NCBI GenBank assembly: GCA_031761405.1
Contig: JASEVX010000013.1
Location: 35,038,260-35,102,259 of the forward strand
Direction: 5' to 3'
Source: Serripes groenlandicus
Lineage: Eukaryota > Mollusca > Bivalvia > Cardiida > Cardiidae
DNA length: 64,000 bases
The position numbers were made by a program, and so were the translations under genes. Shown piece by piece: positions 45,158 through 55,579 of the stretch. Position 1 is the stretch's first letter; each line of letters begins with the position of its first letter. Under the pieces are notes generated by a model. It did no database searches and was not told the DNA's origin. It saw nothing but the letters and a program-made list of their open reading frames with translations.

Positions 45158-45380
45158 TGGCGGTTGTTTCGCCCAGATATGGAAAAATGTTTTATAATTC
45201 ATATATTTTATTATGAATTAAAATTAAAATTTAAGGCATTTTAAATCTTAAAATGCCCAATTTCAACTTCAATTTAATTTCTGGCTTATCATTTTCCCTT
45301 ACTAGTCCGGTTACCTGTCCCTTGTCAGAATATATGGAAATGTATAAAACAGTATTATATGGAAACAATGGAACATAAAT
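45158..45380 (+). repeat. Split direct repeat B1
   Basis: 223 bp from TGGCGGTTGTTTCGCCCAGA to GAACATAAAT, repeated at 45761-45983 (offset 603) with no difference seen. It joins A2 directly, giving the B1-A2 junction expected for these elements. Confidence 0.92.
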
Positions 45381-45673
45381 AGATTTTATGCATGCATAAA
45401 AGTATTTATGGTATTGGGGACCCGTTTTTATCTGGAGCGGTTACTCCCAACTGAGTGGGGGGTAGACTGGCGGTCCTGGCCACCTGCGAGTCACGTGATG
45501 ATGCACGATGACATTGCTGCAACGTATTACGTAATATGACGTAATGCGACGGGTGTCGGCCAATCGCTGGTGGGGGTGCCCGGAGCGGCTAGTCAGCTAC
45601 CTCCTTTCTCGGAGAGCAGACTTCCTTTGTTTTAAACAAAATTACGTTGTGAAGAAGGAATTCTGTTTTTTAA
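45381..45673 (+). repeat. Split direct repeat A2
   Basis: Second copy of A1. It follows B1 without a gap and is separated from B2 by 87 bp of pyrimidine- and AT-rich sequence (45674-45760). Confidence 0.92.
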
Positions 45674-45760
45674 CCACCACCTCCCTATTCCACCTCCATA
45701 TATTACATTATATGTTACTATCTATGTTTTTATTTCATTTATATTTTTATTTTTCATGTC

Positions 45761-45983
45761 TGGCGGTTGTTTCGCCCAGATATGGAAAAATGTTTTATAA
45801 TTCATATATTTTATTATGAATTAAAATTAAAATTTAAGGCATTTTAAATCTTAAAATGCCCAATTTCAACTTCAATTTAATTTCTGGCTTATCATTTTCC
45901 CTTACTAGTCCGGTTACCTGTCCCTTGTCAGAATATATGGAAATGTATAAAACAGTATTATATGGAAACAATGGAACATAAAT
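45761..45983 (+). repeat. Split direct repeat B2 (right end of the element)
   Basis: Second copy of B1; the match ends at AACATAAAT and flanking sequence starts at CTCTTTAATATC. Confidence 0.92.
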
Positions 45984-46203
45984 CTCTTTAATATCAGTGT
46001 CATTCCAGCGGGACAACATAGAGGTTACATTCCTAATGTTCTGGGGTGAAGGTCGTGACCTTGAAGCATAGTTTGACAGATCCACTCTGGTGATTTCATC
46101 GTGGCCAATTCTTTTGACTCAACGTTATTTCTAAATATTGTCGATTAAACAAAAGGCACTAATTTCATCAATTGTGGCATGTGACGTTCACCGTACATAG
46201 ACC

Positions 46204-48275
46204 CTAACACATAGTTGTGTCAGCCATAACGTACCCATATGCAATGTATGTCAATCAGCGAAACACGGAAAATGTAACACCAAGACTCTAAAGCAAAATT
46301 CGAAGGAAGCAAATATAAAGAACGACGTATTGCAATGGATTGAGAATTCAAAGGCTTTACTATCCGAGATCAAGAAAAAAAAAAAAAAGATTCAAGGGAA
46401 AAAGAACAAAATTGTATACGAGTTTGCTCCAGGAAATGTATTCAAGAAGTAAAGAGAATAAAAAAACCAAACTTTTTTTGAGGCCGAAAAGCTGACAAAG
46501 GATATGGAAGACAAGATAGAAAACAAACAAAGTCAAAATCAGCCAGAAGATGCGAGATATCGTGAACTCAATTCAAATCATCGGAAATAATATGCAAGAT
46601 GCGACCTTTGTCCTCATGATGAAAGAGGAGGGAAACACTGAAGATGGAATAGAAATGAAAGACGTCATACTGACTGAAACAGGTAGAGCCGGTTACGTTA
46701 GATTTCCAGCAGTCTGACAAACTCGTGACCTTAATGTCAGAAATAATCTCAATGGGCAGTCTAGATGTTAACGGGACTGAATCCCATATGAGAAAAAAGC
46801 GAAAAAAAACCAAAGAAAATTGTTAAAAATTGCTATTACCTTGATATTTTTGCACGTACGGCATTGATATTTGCTGACTGATGTACTACAATATATGCAC
46901 ACTATTAATATTGCGGAGATTTTTCGTTAATTTTGCATTGTAAAATCTACTGGGTTAGTAACCCAGTAAATCTAAAAATATCGCTGTATATTTATCACGT
47001 GATCACTAAAACCGAATTGACAATCTCCTTCGCAGAATTGTCGTTCCTTACAATCACGCATACATGAATGTAATGAGTCGATAGTGTTAGAGAATGCCGA
47101 ATTGAATCCACAAATTCAAATGAGCAAGAGGAAATTTCACGGTATTTTTAAACGGGAAAACACGGAGCGGACGTTTTTTAACTGCTTATTTCCTATGAAA
47201 TAATGAAAATCAAGACTTGTACGACCTTCTACAACATTCCGTTACATATATATCGACGTATTGTGGATTAATTAGAATAAGTATAAAATATAATGATTTT
47301 GGACCATTATGGTCTTCAGTCCCTTTAAAGAGAAACAGATCAGTAAACCTGGACAAACAAGAGATAATCAACACAAAAGACAGTCTTGTCTCAGGATGTT
47401 CATTTATGTCAGACGGGAAACTAGTTATTTGTGATGGCAACAATAAATCCGTTAAGGTCTTTACAAACAACCTTCAATTGAAGAAAGAACTAAAGTTTTG
47501 ATCACAAGAGTTTGGGATGTTGCGGTTGTGTTTGAGACCGAGGTCATTGTCTCTGAAACAAATTCAAAAAGTCTCAATTTCTTAAAAATTTCTAAGAACA
47601 TTGAGATGCAAAAATGTATTCCTGTCGGAAGAAAATGTTGGGGGAATTGATTGTAAAACCGAAAAACTATATTTAAGTTGTCACGAGAACGATGAAAAGG
47701 GGGTTACGGTAAAAGTGCTTACAATGGATGGCGTTACCGTTACAATCTTTAACATTAGTCAGCGAGGTCCTTCCTACTTGGCCGTGAACAGTTCCGGGGA
47801 TATAACCCTTGTGTGTACATCTGTATACGGTGTAGTATGTATGGATAACACGGGCAATACACTGCTTACGTATTCTGACACTCAGCTTGGCGTAGGTCGT
47901 GGTTTGTTGTTAGACTCGTATGATAACTTCATGGTGTGTGGAAAAATTCCCAATAATATGCACGTGGTGAAGAGTGACGGTACTTGGCAGAGGATTCTTT
48001 TAAACTGTAATGATGGCGTGATTTGGCCTGAATGTTTGGCTTACAGATTCAGTGATAACACGCTTGTTGTCGGACAATGGCAAATACCCGACTCACTTCT
48101 GGCCTTTACAATTACATGTAGGTTAATAGAATATACAACCGTTCAGCATAAAGGTACCATTCTACGAATTTCTTACATCTGTCGGCAACTTGAACGGAAC
48201 AGAACATATATTTGTTATTTCAACGAAAGCATAAACGGCTCATCGTTGATAAACTATACATACATAAATTGTTAA
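46204..48275 (+). pseudogene. TRIM/NHL-like gene (B-box, coiled coil, C-terminal propeller), broken by frameshifts
   Basis: A stretch from about 46204 reads HNVPICNVCQSAKHGKCNTK, a B-box-like zinc-binding segment, then a helical Lys-rich segment that stops at 46450. Further coiled-coil-like pieces follow in other frames (FEAEKLTKDMEDKIEN at about 46475; DIVNSIQIIGNNM at about 46555). From 47320 the C-terminal part has SGCSFMSDGKLVICDGNNKS, then WDVAVVFETEVIVSE in a second frame (about 47513), then KLYLSCHENDEKG and DNTGNTLLTYSD in a third (47640-48130), as in the NHL/propeller ends of bivalve TRIM-like E3 ligases. At least four frame changes are needed, in a gene type that is commonly single-exon in bivalves, so I call it dead. 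The RING part was not found. Its 3' end is duplicated at 59.4 kb. Confidence 0.65.
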
Positions 48276-48375
48276 GACGATTAATAAATTAATACAAGTA
48301 ACTAATTAAGTCTCATGCAGATTAAATTTTATATAAATATATAGATATGGTACGCACGCAAAAGTATGATAATTT

Positions 48376-48448
48376 TAAAGTTGAACATGTTTTTAAAAGT
48401 CGTCTGCTACAGAAGCATCAGAAAGCGTCTATATGTCGTAAACGGTTA
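48376..48448. mobile_element. Family P repeat, right end
   Basis: AAAAGTCGTCTGCTACAGAAGC, then GCGTCTATATGTCGTAAACGGTTAA. Confidence 0.5.
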
Positions 48449-48470
48449 AAACAACATTTATTCCGCTCTC

Positions 48471-48975
48471 CATGACCATCCTCGGAACCCAGGCTATTCA
48501 TAACATATATGATACCCTGGGCAAATTGGCTAGCGAAACTTCGTAAAGCGTGCACCTCGATTTTCTCCGTAACTACGAGGGGTGTTCGGAAAGTTTCGGG
48601 ACAAGTGCCGTAACATTTTTTTTTAAATATGCGTACACAATTCTTTCAACATACGTAGCTCTATATAACTAGCGTTTTATTTTTAATTTTTTAATTTTGC
48701 TTTTGAAAATGAATAAATGGTATATAAAGCTATGTATGTTTAAAGAATTGTGTTCAATTATAAAAAAATAAGAATATTAAGGCACTTGTCCCGATACTTT
48801 CTGAACACCCCTCGTACACTGTTATTACTGTACATCGCCTGAAATTTGTAGCATGCAACCAATCAAGCGGCTGGATTTCACCTCATGAATTATTCATGAC
48901 TACGAAGTTTCGCTAGCCAATTTGCCCAGGGTATCATATGTGTTATGAATAGCCTGGGTACCGAGGATGTCCATG
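48471..48975. mobile_element. Outer inverted-repeat element (~505 bp with insert)
   Basis: About 75-bp terminal inverted repeats: the left arm from CATGACCATCCTCGG through CCCAGGCTATTCATAACA and CTGGGCAAATTGGCTAGCG to AACTTCGTA; the right arm is its complement, ending about 48975. It is interrupted by a second TIR element at 48574-48816. Confidence 0.8.
48574..48816. mobile_element. Mariner-type MITE nested in the outer element (~240 bp)
   Basis: TIRs of ~36 bp start CGAGGGGTGTTCGGAAAGTT at the left and end in the complement (ACTTTCTGAACACCCCTCG) at the right, flanked on both sides by TA. CGAGGG(G)TGTTC ends plus a TA duplication are typical of mariner-type transposons. The interior is AT-rich, with its own inverted symmetry (AGCTCTATATA / TATATAAAGCT), and no transposase. 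Confidence 0.8.
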
Positions 48976-49214
48976 ACATGCTGATTATCATTCTATACTC
49001 AATTTTAATCATCGTTCAAAAACGATGTTAGACCAGCCTGCACATTCATGGAGTCTAGTTTTGGTCTTCATTCATGAACTGTTAAACAAATTTGTTCAAT
49101 GGATATCGTTGTCAAAACGCGAAATAGTTGTAACTAGACTGTGTTAGTAGTACATACCACGTAGAAACATAATGAGAGGAACCTTTTGATATACGATGTG
49201 GTACCCCCTTCCTT

Positions 49215-49840
49215 TACACATGTAACTTAATGTAAACTCATCTTGGTCTATAGTTTTTGCTTATCATTCATGAAATGATAAACGAATGTGAGCAATGGAT
49301 AAACAATAACATAACAAAAACTGATACATGGCCCCGTGAGCAGAAAATTAATCTTATAGCACATGCTACAAACAGTGGAGAATCGGAAAACCTCATTTAA
49401 TATGCCGAATTTGGTAACAATAGATGCGATATCATAGATAATATGGCCCGTATAATATCGTCTTTAATTGGATGTCAACTGTCAAGGTCAGCCTGACCTA
49501 ATGTTTGTTCGCTACACACTGTCCTCACAAAATGCGCATTCCTACTGGATTTGGTAACTGTAAGTGATCTGGCAAATTTTCATTAATATCACGGCGTTTC
49601 CTATGTAAGCTTCCAGTACTACAGGTCCATGTATCCGGACACCAACCAGTCATTCTTAATGCCTTGTCCCTCATGAGCGCCAAGGAGGGCAGCCATTACT
49701 ACCATAATTAAAGAAGTTGGTATGAACCGGTCGGGGATCGAACACGCGACCTTCAGCACCCGAGGCTCACAGTCTACTAACTACATCAACGAGGTGGTAA
49801 AAATGATATCTATAGGAGAAATGACCGGGACATGATTGGC
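49215..49840. repeat. Segmental duplication, non-coding part, copy 1 (paired with about 60560-61260)
   Basis: Shared landmarks in order with the 60.5 kb copy: AATGTAAACTCATCTTG, GAGCAATGGATA, CGGAAAA..TCATTTAA, ATGCCGAATTTG, GTCAAGGTCAGC(C/G)TGACCTAATG, CGCTACAC, ATTTGGTAACTGTA, ATCCGGACACCA. Coding similarity upstream (47700-48280 versus 59415-59940) extends the pair to ~2 kb. Confidence 0.75.
49590..49800 (-). mobile_element. tRNA-derived SINE, family D, minus strand
   Basis: The complement of 49725-49800 carries a B-box-like GTGTTCGATCCCCGACC and an A-box-like GTTGATGTAGTTAGTAGACT. The body (CCATGTATCCGGACACCAACC) lies to the left. A more degraded copy occupies the same place in the duplicated segment (61010-61215), so insertion predates the duplication. 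Confidence 0.6.
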
Positions 49841-50230
49841 TAAAGAAACATTGGATACAGAACAATGTAAACTAACCTTAACAAACGTATACATGTATAT
49901 GTAAACACTATCGGTCTTCATTGTTTGAAACTTTTAGTAACATATGCATATTGTTTGCTAGGCAAACACGGTTTAAATTATTGAAACTCGGAATAAGTCA
50001 GTAAAGATAAATAATAAAGTTTTTAGTTGTAGCAAAATGTGTTTCTGTATTGTTGTTTTATAAATGTAATCTTCCTAATTGGAGCAAATAAAGATTAAAA
50101 AAAATCAACTTCATATACATCTATGTACAAATGCATTTTTATCTGCATAGCTTCCAACTATTGGTAACAGAAGCATATCGATTCAAGGTCAATTTTCCAG
50201 TATTATACATCTGAAGTTAAATTAAATTGA
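49841..50230. other. No gene recognised
   Basis: AT-rich DNA; nothing identified. Confidence 0.4.
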
Positions 50231-50425
50231 TCTTTACCCTACTTACAGACGAATGTTGGCGCATCTCATAAAAGAACGAATTTCTTATTATGAGCGATTT
50301 TTCAATTTGCCACATTGCTTTCAACCCTATTAATATTAATCTATAACTTTTTGAGATTTCTTCATATATTTGCCAAAATATTTACAAGTTTGTCTGCTGC
50401 TTATGTGCTGTATTTCGGAAAAAGC
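50231..50425. mobile_element. Family P repeat, diverged
   Basis: TTTACCCTACTTACAGACG, ATTATGAGCGATTTTTCAATTTGCCACATT and TTTGTCTGCTGCTTATG follow family order. Confidence 0.45.
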
Positions 50426-50604
50426 ACCTTTTTACCATTACCAAATGTTTGACCTTTGTTCAATATTGAGGACAACAATAATAAGGAGTTGAGTATTAAA
50501 TTAACCCAATATAAGGGGAGATTAAATCTTTTAAAAGGAATCGTCTCGTGCAAAAAATGATATTTAGTATCTACGACATACCATATAATCCAGGAGATTT
50601 TTAG

Positions 50605-50862
50605 ACCTGCCAGTGTGACCACATATCGGGATTTCTCTTTGTCCTTAATAAGTACATTAATTTAAGGTAATTGACTGTTATAACACCCCTTTTACACTCT
50701 ATATACATGTGTGAGTTTTATAAATTATAAAAATAGGACAAAGGCCAGTATATTAATTTAATGTATGTACATTTTTAGTTAAGCGAAATTCATACTGTAT
50801 CTAGTCTAAACAATGAAATAGAGAAGCATTGTACTAAATTGGTTACCTGCCTCATATGCCTT
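50605..50862 (-). repeat. Dispersed repeat, inverted copy of 1284-1535
   Basis: Reverse complement of the copy at the left of the window (see there). It ends within about 20 bp of the putative start of the degenerate YR retrotransposon. Confidence 0.7.
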
Positions 50863-51426
50863 ATTATTTCAATATTTCTCAAACCGGGAACCAAAAAAGG
50901 CGCGCATAATGTAGTCTGATTCCTTTTATCCTATATATTATGCAGTAAATACGGCTATCCACTATGGATAGTAACGTGTTATTGCGGGCAATTGTTAGTT
51001 TGGTCCGCCTCTGCCTTCGGGAGTGTTTGCCTGCACACGGGTATTTCTCACGATTGATGCTGTTTCTACACTTCAACCGTTTTTTCAAATCCCACGAGGT
51101 AAAAACTTTGTTTCTGCTGCAATGTTTGTTAAAATTGTTTTAAATACATATTATTGGATTTACGTTACTTTTCATTCTCTGTTACTGTTTGATTATAAGA
51201 GTTACTCATTTATTACTCAGTTAAATAGCGGAATCATTGCAAGGAGTTTTGTCTCAAGGTGAATTGGTGGGTGGGGTAAGATAAATTTTAGATTTTCTGC
51301 GTTTTCACGTAGGAGTATGTTTTGATGGATTAACTGTCATGTTTTCATTGTAGATCTTTGTTTGATCTCATGTTTGGTTTTATGTTTTTCTTGTTTCATA
51401 ATTGAGTCTTCAAATTCGGCGAAACA

Positions 51427-52362
51427 ATGCCCCCGAAGAGGAAAACTGTTGGTGCTACCTCCACTCCCAAGAGACAAACTGTTGGTGTTCCGTTCCCTCC
51501 ACGTCTACTGATGAAAACAAGAAAGCTATGGTTGATGGTGAAACACAGACTGAAGCTCCTATATTGACAGTCATTGATGAAGACGATGCAGAGCTGGGTC
51601 AGTTGGGACCAAGTCAAGGATCGCAAGGTAGTTTGTTGGCTTTACCCATAGGGGAACATGTCAATGCAGCAACTAGAAATAGAATAATTTCAGGTGTGTA
51701 CATTGATCTTTTGACACTGAATCATGATTTTGATCATCAAAACAATCATCCCTCTATGCTAACTGTAGATGCTTCAGGCAAATTAATTTTGCAGCAAAAA
51801 ATTAAATCAACACGTTTAAGTATTGAGTCCTGGACTGACCTCTTTCTTGCCTATGCAAGTTTTTATTTTGCTGCTCACCCAGAAGTAATGCAAGACATTA
51901 TGAAGTACATGTACCTGATACGTACTGCTCAGGAAGCGTTTTGGTGGCAATGGTTGGCGTCTTTATGATGAGCAGTTTCGGCATAGGTTGTCTTTAGACC
52001 CAAACCGCTGTTGGGCAATTATTGATAATGAATTATGGCTTTTATACATGCAAATGCAAACACCAATGCAGGTTAATGTTGACCAACATTCAATTTCAAT
52101 ATCAAATGGTAGATTTATGTCAAAGTGCTATGATTTTAACTTTAAAGGGACATGTCTCCGTACAGCATGTAGCTACCTCCATCAGTGCTTGAGATGCTTT
52201 GGGGATCACCCACAAATATCTTGCAATTCGAATAGGAACAAAGCAATTTCAAAGAATAGTAGCTCCAACCCCAAAAAGGCTTCTGTTTCCCAGGGCCAGG
52301 GTAATTATTCCTTTCATGCCAGACCCATGCGACATAAGGGCCCTAGGTTTTACCCCAATTAA
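51427..52362 (+). pseudogene. Gag-like pseudogene of the second YR element
   Basis: Starts MPPKRKTVGATSTPKRQ (basic, as in the intact Gag). A frame change near 51500 leads to TDENKKAMVDGETQ, then the conserved SIESWTDLFLAYASFYFAAH. A one-base insertion near 51941 (extra T in GCGTTTTGG) moves to the frame reading YDEQFRHRLSLDPNRCW and DNELWLLYMQMQ. It ends with a zinc-finger-like CYDFNFKGTCLRTACSYLHQ, then CLRCFGDHPQISC. The motif order matches the intact Gag at 40.4-41.5 kb. Confidence 0.75.
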
Positions 52363-53873
52363 TAAAGCGGAGCTGGGTAAATTACTGAAGTTCTATCCAA
52401 ACAAAAATGCGGCAGCAAATTTAGAAGCTGGTTTTAGTAATGGTTTTTGTTTGAGCTTTGCAGGGTCACGTCTTGGTTTTTCATTGTGAAAATTTAAAAT
52501 GTGCCAAAGATTATCCAGAAATAATTAAAGAAAAGCTGAATAAAGAAATTAGCGAAGGTCGTATGATGGGTCCATTTGAACGTCCTCCAATTCCAAATTT
52601 AAAGGTATCTCCAATAGGTATTGTACCTAAGTCAGACGGTGGATGGCGTTTGATTACACACCTATCATACCCGGATGGTTTTAGTGTTAATCAAGGAATA
52701 GATGATAGTTTGTGCTCTGTAACATATACCAAATTTGATAAAGTGGCAGATTTAGTTTTTAGTCTTGGCAAAAACTCTCTAATGGCTAAAAGAGATATTA
52801 TGTCAGCGTTTCGTCTGCTCCCTATCCACCCAGGAGATTTCCAGCTGCTTGGCATTTGTTTTGAGGGCAAATATTATATAGAAAAGGCACTTCCAATGGG
52901 ATGTAAAATTTCATGTAAGCTCTTCGAGCAATTTTCTTCTTTTATACACTGGTTGGTGACTTTCAGATTAAAGTGGGAAACCATGGATCATTACCTCGAT
53001 GATTTCATTTTTGCTGGTCAAGCCCAAAGTCAAGAATGTCAGCTTTTAGTCGAGACCTTCGAAAAGTCTTGCTCAGACTTGGGGGTGCCTATTGCGTCAA
53101 ATAAATCTGAAGGCCCAACAACAAAAATGGTTTTTCTAAGTCTTGAAATAGATTCTGCCAAAACGACAGTTAAAATACCCAAGCCTAAAATTGAGCAATT
53201 GCTCAACATTCTACTGGGGTTGGTTAACAGAAAGAGTACTTGTGGGAAAGAGTTAGAATCATTGGTAGGAATGCTAAATTTCTTTGGTAGGGCAATCCGT
53301 AGTAGTAGAGCATATTTACGTCGATTCTACGATTTACTTATGACTGTCAAAAAACCTTTTCACAAGGTGAGAGTATCGGCTTCCCTCAGGGAAGACTTAC
53401 AAATGTGGCTTAAATTCTTGGTGAATCATGATGGTATACATGTATCTCATATACCGGGAAAAAAAACATGGCTAGACAATCGGACACTCTTTCTCTTCAC
53501 AGAGTGTTCAGGGTCTCACACACTTAGATGTGAATGTGTTTTTGCTAAGGACTGGTCCTTTTTCCAGTGGCCATCTGAGTGGGCAGATAGTGCTATTTTA
53601 AAAGATATGTCTGTTCTTGAGATGATACCCGTTTTACTTGCAGTAATGCTTTGGGGTGATAGGTTACAAGGCAAAATAATTGTTTTTCACATAGATAATC
53701 AGGGGTTGGTTCAAGTTATAAATAAGCAGACAACAAAGTCAAAAAGATTAATAACAGTTCTCAGAGAATTTATTCTATTATGTATGAAGCAAAGTATAAT
53801 CTTTAAGGCTACATACATTTCAACTAAACTGAATACAATTGCTGATTCTATTTCTCGGAAACATTCCGGCAGC
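52340..53873 (+). pseudogene. Reverse transcriptase-RNase H pseudogene of the second YR element
   Basis: Begins in one frame (NLEAGFSNGFCLSFAG, about 52415) and changes frame near 52485, after which 52495-53873 is open. RT motifs are good: VSPIGIVPKSDGGWRLITHL, KRDIMSAFRLLPIHPGD, LPMGCKISCKLFE and YLDDFIFAG (about 52993). RNase H is damaged: the usual Thr-Asp-Ala-Ser-Gly reads TECSGSHT, losing the first catalytic Asp, though FHIDNQGLVQVINKQTTK is kept. Long open frames suggest moderate age. Confidence 0.8.
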
Positions 53874-54190
53874 TAGCTCCAAATGCAAGTCAAGCCCCTC
53901 AACCAGTACCGGAGGGATTTCGATCAGTTGTGTCCAGTCTGAAGCTAACAGACTAATAGATGAGTCTTTTTCATACAATAAGGGATTATCCAAATTTGAA
54001 ACATTTCGTTTCAGTTATGGTTTTGAGCCGGCATGGCCTCCTTCTATTAAGGAAATTGTGCAATTTACAGGTTTTTTGTCATTAAAAAAGTTTGCCTTTA
54101 AAACAGCACAGTTGTATGTTGCAGCTATTAGTTATGGGTGTAAAATAAGAGCAGTTCCAGTTCGAACAAGCATAACATATACTATGGTTA
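53860..54190 (+). pseudogene. Tyrosine recombinase fragment of the second YR element
   Basis: An open stretch reads EANRLIDESFSYNK, then SYGFEPAWPPSIKEIVQFTG, LSLKKFAFKTAQLYVAAISY, similar to the core-binding half of the intact recombinase (LAPATINAYR..SSTITTYLSAIAY). The sequence then stops matching; the Arg-His-x-x-Arg-Tyr catalytic half is missing. Confidence 0.6.
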
Positions 54191-54484
54191 TCTGCTCTTT
54201 TTCCTTAGCTGCTTCATTCGCTTTTCTATGTTATGTAATTGCTTGAACCGGGAACGAAAAAAGAACGTTAGCTCGTTCGACATTTTGATGAAACAATATA
54301 AGAAAATGGTGTTTTTGCAGTATACTCGTGTTGTAAATATAACACCTTTACCTTTCATATTTTTTATACGCATTCAATGTTTTGGGTCTCAACAATATTT
54401 CCACACGTAACTCTCTCCAATAACAATTTAAATTAACACTGAATCAGGTTATGACCAAATAGGTATTGCCTTAATTTTCTCCAT

Positions 54485-55160
54485 TTACGGTTTCAACCCT
54501 TTACCACATACGATGTTATACCCTTACTGTACCTCTGCAACAGACGACTTTTGAAATAATTGTAGCAAAATGTGAAATTGCTCATAATAAGCATAATTTT
54601 CTCCATTTAAGGTTTTAAACCTTTCCCACATACGAGTATATACCCTTTCTGAGCATCTGCAGCAGACGACTTTTGAAATAATTGTGGCAACAGGTCAAAT
54701 TTCTCACATTGAGATTAATTTTCTCCATTTACGGTCTTAACCCTTTCCCACATACGAGTATATACCTTTTATGAGCCTCTGCAACAGAGACTTTTGAAAT
54801 CATTGTGGCAAAACGTTAAATTGCTCATAATGAGCTTAATTTTCTCCATTTACGGTTTTAACCATTCATCACATACGAGTATATACAATTTCTGAGCCTC
54901 TACAGCAGACGACTTTTGAAATCATTGTGGCAAAAGGTGAAATTGCTCATAATGAGCAATTGCTCCATTTGCCAAACAAATTTCAACTATTTTCAATTAT
55001 CTTACTATCACTTATAGAGCTTGTCTATGTTTCAAAGACTATCAGGTGAAACATCATTAAAATCATTGTGGCAAAAGGAGAAATTGCTCATAATGAGCAA
55101 TCATGATTTGCAAAGTCGTCTGCTGAAGATTGGTTTCATGTGGGAAGTGGTTAAACACTT
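54485..55160 (+). repeat. Family P repeat amplified in tandem (~120-bp units, ~4-5 copies)
   Basis: Units begin (G)GTTTTAACCCTTTCCCACATACGAG at about 54490, 54612, 54735 and 54854 and carry CTGCAGCAGACGACTTTTGAAAT and ATTGTGGCAA(A/C)AGGT. A full central palindrome (AAATTGCTCATAATGAGCAATT) occurs only in the last units, and the right end TTTCATGTGGGAAG..TTAA lies at about 55136-55153. Confidence 0.8.
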
Positions 55161-55277
55161 ATCCACTATCATGACTTACCGATACAAAACAAAAACAGAT
55201 TTTCTTTGTGTCTGCATTATTTGACAACAAATAATCATAACAGGGCTCGTGTTCAATACAAATACAATCTTCAAATA

Positions 55278-55579
55278 CAGATATCTACGGTGGCACAGAG
55301 GTGACATGTGTATGTTTTTGTTTTATCTCGTGCGCACGACATAGTATCTCGTGCGCACTAGTTACTTAGTCATGCCCACGAGATAGTATGTCGTGCGCAC
55401 GAGATAATTAAGTCGTGCGCACGAGTTACTAAGTCGTGCGCACGAGATACTAAGTCGTGCGCACGAGATAATTAAGTCGTGCGCACGAGTTACTAAGTCG
55501 TGCGCACGACTTAGTATGTCGTGCGCACGAGATAAATAAAAACATACACATGTCACCTCTGTGCCACCGTAGATATCTG
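55278..55579. mobile_element. TIR element filled with a palindromic CGTGCGCACG minisatellite
   Basis: Near-perfect ~60-bp terminal inverted repeats: CAGATATCTACGGTGGCACA, GAGGTGACATGTGTATGTTT at the left, and the complement ending GATATCTG at the right. Between them lie about 9-10 units of TCGTGCGCACGA joined by GATAATTAAG, GTTACTAAG or GATACTAAG. There is no coding sequence; the whole 302 bp could fold into a single cruciform, and each unit into a small one. Confidence 0.88.

Larger units (their letters stand above)
38264..45983 (+). mobile_element. Complete Ngaro-like tyrosine-recombinase retrotransposon (DIRS order), ~7.7 kb
   Basis: Layout: A1 (38264-38556), hydrolase ORF, Gag ORF, RT-RNase H ORF, tyrosine recombinase ORF, then B1 (45158-45380), A2 (45381-45673) and B2 (45761-45983). 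This split direct repeat A1-B1-A2-B2 arrangement is the signature of PAT/Ngaro-type YR elements; they replicate through a circle that re-integrates by recombinase rather than integrase. No methyltransferase domain was seen after RNase H, which favours Ngaro over DIRS1. A1/A2 and B1/B2 read as identical, and all catalytic motifs are present, so insertion is recent. Two details are odd: an 87-bp spacer lies between A2 and B2, and the hydrolase ORF comes first. Confidence 0.88.
50880..54260 (+). mobile_element. Degenerate second Ngaro/DIRS-like YR retrotransposon
   Basis: Gag, RT-RNase H and an N-terminal recombinase fragment follow each other in the same order as in the 38-46 kb element, with frameshifts throughout. 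Possible outer marks are the similar AAACCGGGAACCAAAAAAGG (50881) and GAACCGGGAACGAAAAAAG (54244); no long split repeats were found. The catalytic half of the recombinase is absent, so it cannot move on its own. Sequence divergence indicates a different lineage from the intact copy. Confidence 0.7.

Noticed and set aside
38264..45983. LTR retrotransposon or retrovirus-like element
   Set aside because: No LTR pair at both ends, no DDE integrase, protease or envelope; a tyrosine recombinase and A1-B1-A2-B2 repeats place it with DIRS/Ngaro elements.
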